From: Aldrovandia affinis
Taxonomy: Eukaryota > Chordata > Actinopteri > Notacanthiformes > Halosauridae
DNA length: 64,000 nt
Direction of reading: 5' to 3'
Assembly: GCA_029706075.1 (NCBI GenBank)
Contig: JAINUG010000134.1
Location: forward strand, 248,001 to 312,000
Position 1 is the stretch's first letter; each line of letters begins with the position of its first letter. Positions 13,552-22,500 of this stretch are shown here, one piece after another. The notes beneath the pieces were generated by a model. The model saw only the letters and a program-made list of their open reading frames with translations, made no database searches and had not been told where the DNA came from. The translations under genes and the position numbers were made by a program.

Positions 13552-16529
13552 GGGAGGGGGTGATGATGTATATCGAGGTAGTTTTATGCATTGTGTCATC
13601 AATCATCAATCATAAAATGTTTTTTTTTATGCATCATACATCAAAATGTGAACATTTGGTGAGTCAGGACAATAGGATTTGCGGATGCACATCGAGCAGA
13701 TGGACCATTAGCTTGTTGTTGATGGGACTATATTTATGATGGAATTTGTTTTTGGTTTTTTTGCCCCTGCCTTCATGATGTTGGTGTAGTGTTCCTCCAA
13801 AATTTTTTTTGCTGGTTTTACTCAATAAAATATGCATTACATAAACAAACATTAAACACACAGAAAAATACAATATTGTATCTTTCATGCCCTTAATGTA
13901 GGGGTCATGCACTAAGATATTGAGATATCGAGCATATGCAGCATCAAGTCTGTGGGAAGAGCAAGGCCTGATGGGATACATTCAGAGTGGAGATAATCAT
14001 CACCTAGTCCTGACCCTGATCTCTAGAGTGTCTGAAAAGAGATGTAAGAGTTTGTGAGATTGATTTCCTCTAAAGATCCAGTGATCTCATTGGTTTAAGC
14101 AATTTGTAGCTGGCTGGTCGGTTGGTAAGTGACTTACTGCCAGAGTATTTTCCCTTTTGAATTGACGCCTCCAATTGGAGCATGAGATCATGATTCATCA
14201 GAAGAAGTAAGTGACCGACGGTTTATTAGCAACACACACACCCGGAAGGTAGCCAGACTTATCTTGTGTCAGAGTGTTAAACCCTGGCTTATACTACCGT
14301 AAGGCTAATTGTGGCTTGGCACGGATCACTTTTTCACAAATTGTGACTACGCTGTGCAATGCTGCCATCCGCAGGTAACATGACTGTACTACAACCGCAT
14401 CATTGCTATTTATTAAAAATTTACATATGTCGTTTTTGTGTGCTCTTGGTTTGAAATGATCACAAACTTGTGTAAGACATTGTCCATTAATCAGATTATT
14501 CAATCCCATTTTCTATTTATTTTAAAATAAAAAAAATATCCATTTTTCATCCATCTAATGAAATCATTGTATTATTCAATTTCCCAGTGCTTTTTTCTGA
14601 ATTTATTTTAGTTTAAATGTGGTTGCTCCTAGCACCCAGGAAACTTCCCACTAGGGTGGCTTTTAAACTGTTCTTGACTATCCATTTTCATCCAAATGCC
14701 TATAATGTAATGTAATGTAATGTAAAAATCAGCTTCTGCTGCCAGTCTGGATCATAATTATGTCTGCGGTCCACTTCAAAAGCTTTAAAAACGTTGCTTT
14801 CTTAATGCCAACATCTTTCAATGAAAACACTAGTAAGCCTTGCTCAGCTATGTCTGTAATCCAAGTCCTAAAGGTGCATTCTTCTCTTGAGAAACACTTT
14901 TAAACCATCCCAAACAACAGGATTAACAAAAATGCAAAGTACAGGTAACAGGCAACACTTTGGTAACCTGGGGGGTTGGGGGACCGAAATGGCTCTGGCC
15001 CTGGGCTAGAGTCCCAGCTGGGCAGAGGGAGAGCTTGTTGGAAAGGGGAGGGCCAGGCCTATCTGCCGGTACCGGCCCTGGTACCACTCCCCCCGATGGA
15101 CATTCACGGTACTGCACCTGTTAAAAGGATCCCTCATTAGGCACTTAAGTGCTGGCTTTATTTTGGAAGCTACCTGTATATAATCAGCCTAAGGGTTTTC
15201 ATAAAACCTCTCTAAACCTCCCGCATCCCTCACCGGATGGAGCTGTTGGCCACGTCAGGGTCGCGGGCGAAGACGGTCTTGAAGACGGCGCCGACCTCCA
15301 GGTCCTCCGGCACCTCCACGAAGTAGAAGGGGGCGGTGAACTCGGGGGGCTCGTCCACATCCTCCACGCTGACGTGCACGATGGTGACGTCGCTGAAGGG
15401 GCCCCGGCTCAGGAAGCGGGGGTCCACGTGCGTGTTGGCCCCCTCCACCTTCAGGGTGTAGCTCCGCTTGCTCTCAAAGTCCAGCCGCTGGGCGGGAAAC
15501 AAAACCAAGCCAACGTCAACCCCCCCTCCCGAGATCGGCACAAACTGGGGGTGCCTTGCACCCCTCAACTAGCGGATTTGTTACATTACACTATTTTACA
15601 TTGAAATGCGTCCATTTAGCAGACACTCTTACACAACTGTGCAACTGTGTAGGCGGCAGTGTGGTATAATGGTTAGGGAACTGGGCTTGTAACGTTAAGG
15701 TTGCAGGTTCAATCCCCAGGTGGGACACTGCCGTTGTACCCTTGAGCAAGGTACTTAACCTGAATTGCTTCAGTTAATATCCAGCTGTATAAATGGATTG
15801 TAAGGAAATGCAAACTGTAAGTCACTCTGGATAAGAGCGTCTGCTAAATGCTTGTAATGTAACAAACGAGGCCATTCTCATCTTAGAAGGGCTGGTGGTT
15901 TTTTGTTCTAGCCCAGTATACCTTGAACTGTTGAATTCTGTGTTAATTCTGGGATGGAATCAAATCAAATCAAATGTATATGTGTAGACTATTTCACAAA
16001 ACAATTCTCAGTATATGCTTTACAGCAGACCCTGGCCTGAACCCCCACAAAAGCAAGCCTAGGGCAACAGTGGCAAGGAAAAACTCCCTTGATGGAACAA
16101 ATAGGAAGAAACCCATCCTCCTCTGGCCGGTTTAGGGTATGAATTCGTAATGACCATCAGCGGTCAATCAGTCAATTTTTGAAATACTAGTTCAGAAACT
16201 TGCACCTGAAGTAGAGGATCCATAAGGGTGATTTATCAGCAGATGGAATTGTACAGGTTTTGGTGTGAACCGGAGCAGGGCTCTGTGAACGGGTACAGTG
16301 ACGTACCAAACCCATGGCTCTGCCTCTACCTTTTTGATGGTGATGATGCCAAACTGGTTGGTGGGGTCCGTGCTGATGTCGAAGGAGTCGCGCCCATCCC
16401 CGTCGATGATGGTGTACCTCATCTCCGCGTTGACCCCCTCATCCCTGTCCCGCGCCCTGATCCGCCCCACTACCGAGCCCACCAGCGCCGACTCGGGAAC
16501 GCTCATCTGATACAGCTCTGTAGGAGAGG

Positions 16530-16575
<46 letters not shown>

Positions 16576-19500
16576 GGGGGAGAGTGAGGGGGAGAGGAGG
16601 AGGGAAAGAGAGAGAGAGAGAGGGAGAGAGGGAGGGGGAGAGAAAGAGGGAGGGGGAGGGGGATGAGAAAGGGAGAAAGAGACAAAGGGGGAGAGGGGTA
16701 TGAGAGAGAGTGAGGGAGAGGGGGATGAGAGAGAGAGAGAGAAAGAGAACGGGATAAGAGAGAGCAAGGGAGAGGGAGAGACAGAGACAGAGGAAGAAAA
16801 ATAGAGAGTGAGTGAGATAGGGAGCAAGAGAGAGAGAGGGATGGCAAGAGACAGAGAGAGAAGAAGAGGAAGAGACAAAGAGGGTATTAGTTTGGAAAAG
16901 GATGTGTAATTTGACTCATCACCAGTCTTTCTGGCTCAAATCCTTGACCCAATAGTGTTGTTGTTCACCTGAACAAGGCAATCGGTCAGAATTACTCCAC
17001 CGTAAAACCCTGCTGCTTAAACAAGGACTATAAGTCTGATGTCTGGTGCTAATTTATCATACAATCAGTTGTAGTTAAAAAAAAAATCTTCCCATCACAG
17101 ATGGTGATTATATTACTGTCTCCCAAATTCAATGTTCTCCTCTAGGGGGAGCCAAACTCTTGTGGAAATTTCAGTGGACCTGATCGAAGCCATAAAACAC
17201 CAACGACCCTTGTGCTCAAATTAGGGCTGTTGTCTTCATGCTTAAGCAAAAAAAAAACGCTGTTCTTGACCAAATTTCTTCTGCAATATTTGCACTACTG
17301 TCTCTGAGCAGCAGTCACCAGTCAAGAAGACCACGCTACTGTAATTGTACCATCATCATTAAAAATAAATCATCATTAAAAATCACATCATCATTAAGGA
17401 AAAATACAATTATCTGGATAATGACCAGCATCTCTCCTGATACGTCTGTCTGGCATGCCATAACCATGGCCACCGTGACCTCACTTTCCTTTGTACTGTA
17501 CTGCCCATGGCCTTTAAAACACAGCAATACACACAATACAGTAATCAAAAAATAAAATAAAGTAACCTAATAAATATATACAAATAAATAAAATAATAAA
17601 AAAGCTCTTTTAAAGATATCAGACTTAGATCACAGGCACAAACAAACGCTCATACATAAATATGTGTATAAATATATACAGAGTCCCCTCGGGGCCTCTG
17701 GAGTAATGACCCTCTCCATCACATTATGATTATAATTGGGCCTCAATTCCCATGGGCAGAGCAGACCACCAGCAAGGGCAACCCCGTACCCTCCTCAATT
17801 AGAAGAAGAGAGAGAAGAAGACTTGTTATCCAGGAGGCTGGTGGCTGGGTGTGGGGGTGGGGGGGGCTGGTGGCTGGGTGTGGGGGTGGGGAGGGGGGCT
17901 GGTGGCTGGGTGTGGGGGTGGGGAGGGGGGCTGGTGGCTGGGTGTGGGGGGGGGGGGGGCTGGTGGCTGGTGGCTGGGTGTGGAGGTACGGAGGGGGGCT
18001 GGTGGCTGGTGGCTGGGTGTGGGGGTGGGGAGGGGGGCTGGTGGCTGGGTGTGGGGGTGGGGGGAGGGGGCTGGTGGCTGGGTGGGGGGGGTAGGGGGGG
18101 AGGGGGGCTGGTGGCTGGGTGTGGGGGTGGGGAGGGGGGGGGCTGGTGGCTGGGGTGTGGGGCTAGGGCTGGGTGTGGGGGCGGGGGGCTGGTGGCTGGG
18201 TGGCGGGAGGGGGGGCAGGGAGGGGGCTGGTGGCTGGGTGTGGGGGAGGGGGCTGGTGGGGAGGGGGCTGGTGGCTGGGTGTGGGGGTGGGGAGGGGGGC
18301 TGGTGGCTGGGTGTGGGGGTGGGTAGGTGGCTGGTGGCAGGGTGGCTGGTGGGTAGGGGGCTGGTGGCTGGGTGGCGGAGGGGGCTGGGGGTGGGGGAGG
18401 GGGGGCTGGTGGCTGGGTGTGGGTGTAGGGAGGGGGGCTGGTGGCTGGGAGCAGGGGTGGGTGGTACTCACTCTGGGCGAATTTGGGCGGGTTGTCGTTG
18501 ACGTCGCTGAGGGTGATGTTGAGGGTGGTGGTGCCCGCCAGCCCGCTGAGGGTGATGTTGAGGGTGGTGGTGCCCGCCAGCCCCCCCAGCTAGCCCCCCA
18601 TGTCTTTGGCCTGGATGATGACGGAGTAGTTCTCCCTCATCTCGCGGTCCATGTCGGGTAGTGAGACCCGGACAATGCCTGGGGGGAAGGGGGCAGGTCA
18701 GCCGTGAAATGGATTCATGGATTCATCACTGGACCTCCTCATTAGCTGGGGCCGACGGTCATCAGGGGTGACCCGCCGTCGCTGCGGCAGCCTGAGGTTC
18801 TCAGGCGCACAAGTTAGCTGTTCTAGAGAACGGGGTTGAAAGTTCACCTTGGGCAGACCATGCTTAACAGCACATTTCAGACCTGCCAGGTCACTGACTG
18901 TCAGCGTTAATGCAGCTGTGGTCCTCAGTGGCTGAGGTAGTAATGACAGAACCAGGAACGGCTGATCCATGTTGACCTCAACTGTGGCTGTTTCACAACA
19001 ACCAAAATCTCTGCACAAATTGCTGATATTGAGTGATATTGTAATAACCATAATATTAAGCAGGGGACGGCTTCATCATTCTAGCTGGATCCTAGGTTTT
19101 AAGTCTAGGTTATACATGTTCTAACAATTACCACAAGGGGGCGCTATTGTCCATCATTGGAATAAGGTTACAGTTCTCTAGACTTCCAGCAGTGACACAA
19201 CTGCCCCCCCCCAGCCGATACAGAACTGTTCTGTGCTCTGATCACAGCTCTGCGTCACATGTTGTGGCTTTAGCGTTGCCACTGTGACAGTGTTTTTTTG
19301 TTTCTTTTTACCTGTGCGCGGCTCCACAGAGAAGTAGGGCTGCCCCTGCAGAATGCTGTAGACCACCCGGGCGCTGTTCCCGTAGGTGGGGTCATCCGCA
19401 TCGGTCGCCGTCAGCTGAATCACTGAGGTCCCTGAGGGAATGAGAGAGAGAGAGAGAGAGAGAGAGAGGGGGACTTTGTAAGTGTCCCTCAGAATACAGG

Positions 19501-22500
19501 CAGCCAGGCGGGGGAGTGTGGGGAGACTTGGCTGGGGCAGGGCGAGTTGTTGCACATGGCGATTTTGTGGCTGTGTTTCAGATTTTCTCCCATTTTTTCC
19601 CAATTTTTCCCAATTACACGCTATTTTCAAGTCAATCCACCCCCTCGTAATGTGAGTTCGCTGCCGTAGCCCTGTGACCGAAGTATTGTCTCCTCGGCAC
19701 TCGCCAGGCTATCGACCTTAACCGGGTACTACAGAGCCACTCCTGTGCGCAGCGAACATCCTGTTGGCCTCCCCCCTCCTGGACAGCCAATCGCCGCTCC
19801 CGGTGGCACTCCCGGCCAGAGCCGACTCTGGCGCGGCCGGTGGGATCGAACCCACAGGACTGATGCACTTTAAGTCAGGTGTATGACAGCTGTTTACGTA
19901 AGTCAAACACTGCCTGTATGACCTGATCTGGATTCAGTGATTTGGGTGAAGAAAAGCATATTAGTACACACACACACGCACACACATACACATATGCACA
20001 TACAGGTAACTGCCAAAATAAAGGCAACACTTTATTGCCTTCATTGAGGGGGGATACTCAAATGGTTCTGGCCCAGGGTAGGAGAGGGGGATGCTGGAAA
20101 GGGGAGGGCTGGGCCTATCCACCGGTACCAGCCGTGGCACCCCCTGACAGACACTGGATACTGTTTAAATTAATTTACTCTAGTGTTTCTATTTGGGCAG
20201 TTGCCTGTACCTACACGCACGCACATACACACACAAATGACCATAACAGCAGCAGTCCCCCGGTTACCTATGATGGACATCTCGGGCACGCTGGCCTGGT
20301 AGGGCCCGTCCAGGAACTTGGGCTCATTGTCATTGATGTCCTGGATCTTGACGATGAACTCGGACTCGGGTTCGAGGGGCCGGCCCGTCTGCCGGTGCAG
20401 AGCCTGGGCCCGCAGCACGTACTGGGCCTTCACCTCCCGGTCCAGTCGCTGGATTGCGTGGATGTCCCCGGTGCTGTCGTCAATGGTGAACATGGTGCCC
20501 GCCCCCTCCCCAGAGAGGATGTATCGAATGGAACCGTCGCCCCTGTCCATGTCCGAGTGCAGCTAGAACGGGGAGATCAAGGGGGGGGCATTATGACGGG
20601 AGTTTGGGAACTCAACAACAGGTCAAGCCTCTCCACCCATCCCCCCCGCTCTTTGGCTTCGAGCCTTTTTCTCTCCGCATCACAAGCTCACCGGCTTCGC
20701 CGAGTCACATGATCAGAAAGCGCTGGGCTCCTCCGCTCGTTTGCTCGACCTCACAGGATGTAGGTAGAGGCTACGGCTTGAGATGAGACATCAGTGTTCA
20801 AACCAAACCGCTCTAAAGATTCCAGAAGGGGGATTAACTGCTGGCAATCCCCCCTTCACCATAATCCTGTTCTTTCTAACTGAACAATTTACTTCTATAT
20901 ATCAGGGCGCACAAACCCCCCTTGTTGGAACCGAAAGACAAGGACGTTGTGTAATCATTTCTCAATTGGTCAAAAGAGGTTCTTCTGCACAGTAAACACT
21001 CCATCGTCTCCACGCTGGAATGATGCCAATTGGAACTTGTATTTGATGGAGAATCAACCCAAGGAGGCACAGGGCACACAACAGCACTGCGACATGGTAA
21101 AAAAGAGCAGGCTTTTTCGTCCACATAATAACTTTTTTACAATAGCACAGCACATGAAATTAATTCTCACTCTGCTGTGGAAGCAGACATTTCATTTCAG
21201 TAGTTACAATTATTACTATTATTATTATTGTTATTATTCACAACAACAGCGATGACACAAATAATAACAATAATAATTTGAATACTGAATATTTCGTTTT
21301 CATATTCTCACTCATGGGTGGGGTGTCCGGGGGTTAAATGATGCATTGTACACGTTGAGTTCAGCACGGAATCTTTCACCCTGGTGCCCTGTTGTGGAGA
21401 TTAGTCTCGGGGCTCGATGTCATACATATATCTCAGTCCCGCTGCCGCCGTGGAGCCTCCGCTGTGCTGGAAGATGACAGCCAAGCTATTAATTACGCAG
21501 GTCCTTTCAGCCCGCACAGGGCTGCCCTGTAGCCTGGAATACTAAGTAATATATTATATAATATATAATATGTATATAATATATGCCGTTTAGCAGACGA
21601 TATCCAAGGCGACTTACAGTAATGAATAAATTTTTCAGTATTTGTGATCCCAGTGGAAATTGAACCCACAACAAGTGTTGCCAACGCCACGCTCTACCTA
21701 CTGAGCCACACAGAGGGAACACTAAGTTTGCGTGTTCCCTCCAAACTGGCTGGAGGTTTCCATCCCACAATGCTTACTGTCTTTCAGAGCCCCTTGCCCT
21801 CTGAGATGAAAGATGAAAACTATTTTGATTTCTGTGGACCTTTCGATGACTTTTTAAGCACAGACGGCACATTTTCAGCGATGGGTTTTGTCGCCATAGC
21901 CTTATCGCTACAGAATTGTGCCGACTGTGGAATTGTGTGGGGGATGTGGAAATCCAATCCGAGACGCCCTTAATTTCAAAGCCATCTTTATCTCTCTCTG
22001 ACATATCATGAGGTACATTGTCAGGTGAACATCAGTTGCCAAAAACGTTTGCTAGTAGCCGAACGTTACGCTTAACGTAAAAGCCAGCGAGCTAACATCA
22101 AGTTAGCAAGTTTGCAAGACAGACGGAGAGTTTTTGCAATCTATAAAATAGTAGCTTAGTAGCAACTTATCTGTTTTTTTAAGATGAGGTTCCATTATAA
22201 TATCCTCATGGACCTTCTGAACAGAAGGAAGGAAGGTTCTGAACATCAGCATGAAGAATAATGCCAGGCAGGCCTACTGCAATGGCTGAATGGCCTTTTG
22301 CCTGGGCTAGCATGGCCACGGCCCCGACAGGTGGGTGTTCCTCCTCTTATGGAGAGAGGTGGTCTTTTCCAGTGGTTGATCCACCCACTAGACCTACAGC
22401 TGAAACGCTGCAAAAACGTTTGCAATCAGATACGTGTCTGAGAAGATAGCAAAGGATGAACAGAAAATATTTGACTTTGTTTTTCAGCAGGTCACAGTTA

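Larger units (their letters stand above)
11170..14939. other. cdh20 intron 6, distal part
   Basis: It holds a pure (TC)n run at 12270-12346, a SINE tail at 12797-12878 (+), a (GT)n run at 13507-13550 and otherwise unique AT-rich sequence. Open frames here are short and do not resemble proteins. Confidence 0.6.

Noticed and set aside
15646..15740. Possible tRNA gene
   Set aside because: The A/B boxes belong to a tRNA-derived SINE with the typical body and tail; no cloverleaf with a proper acceptor stem was found. Same for 21640-21722, 33780-33866 and 43030-43128.
17736..18501. Long Gly/Trp/Val-rich open frames on the plus strand
   Set aside because: They are read-through of a G-rich minisatellite in several frames at once; no protein family matches.
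18472..18678. Calling the whole locus a pseudogene
   Set aside because: The other ten exons have intact frames, family-standard lengths and good splice sites, so a single anomalous exon is more likely allelic or technical than decay of the locus.
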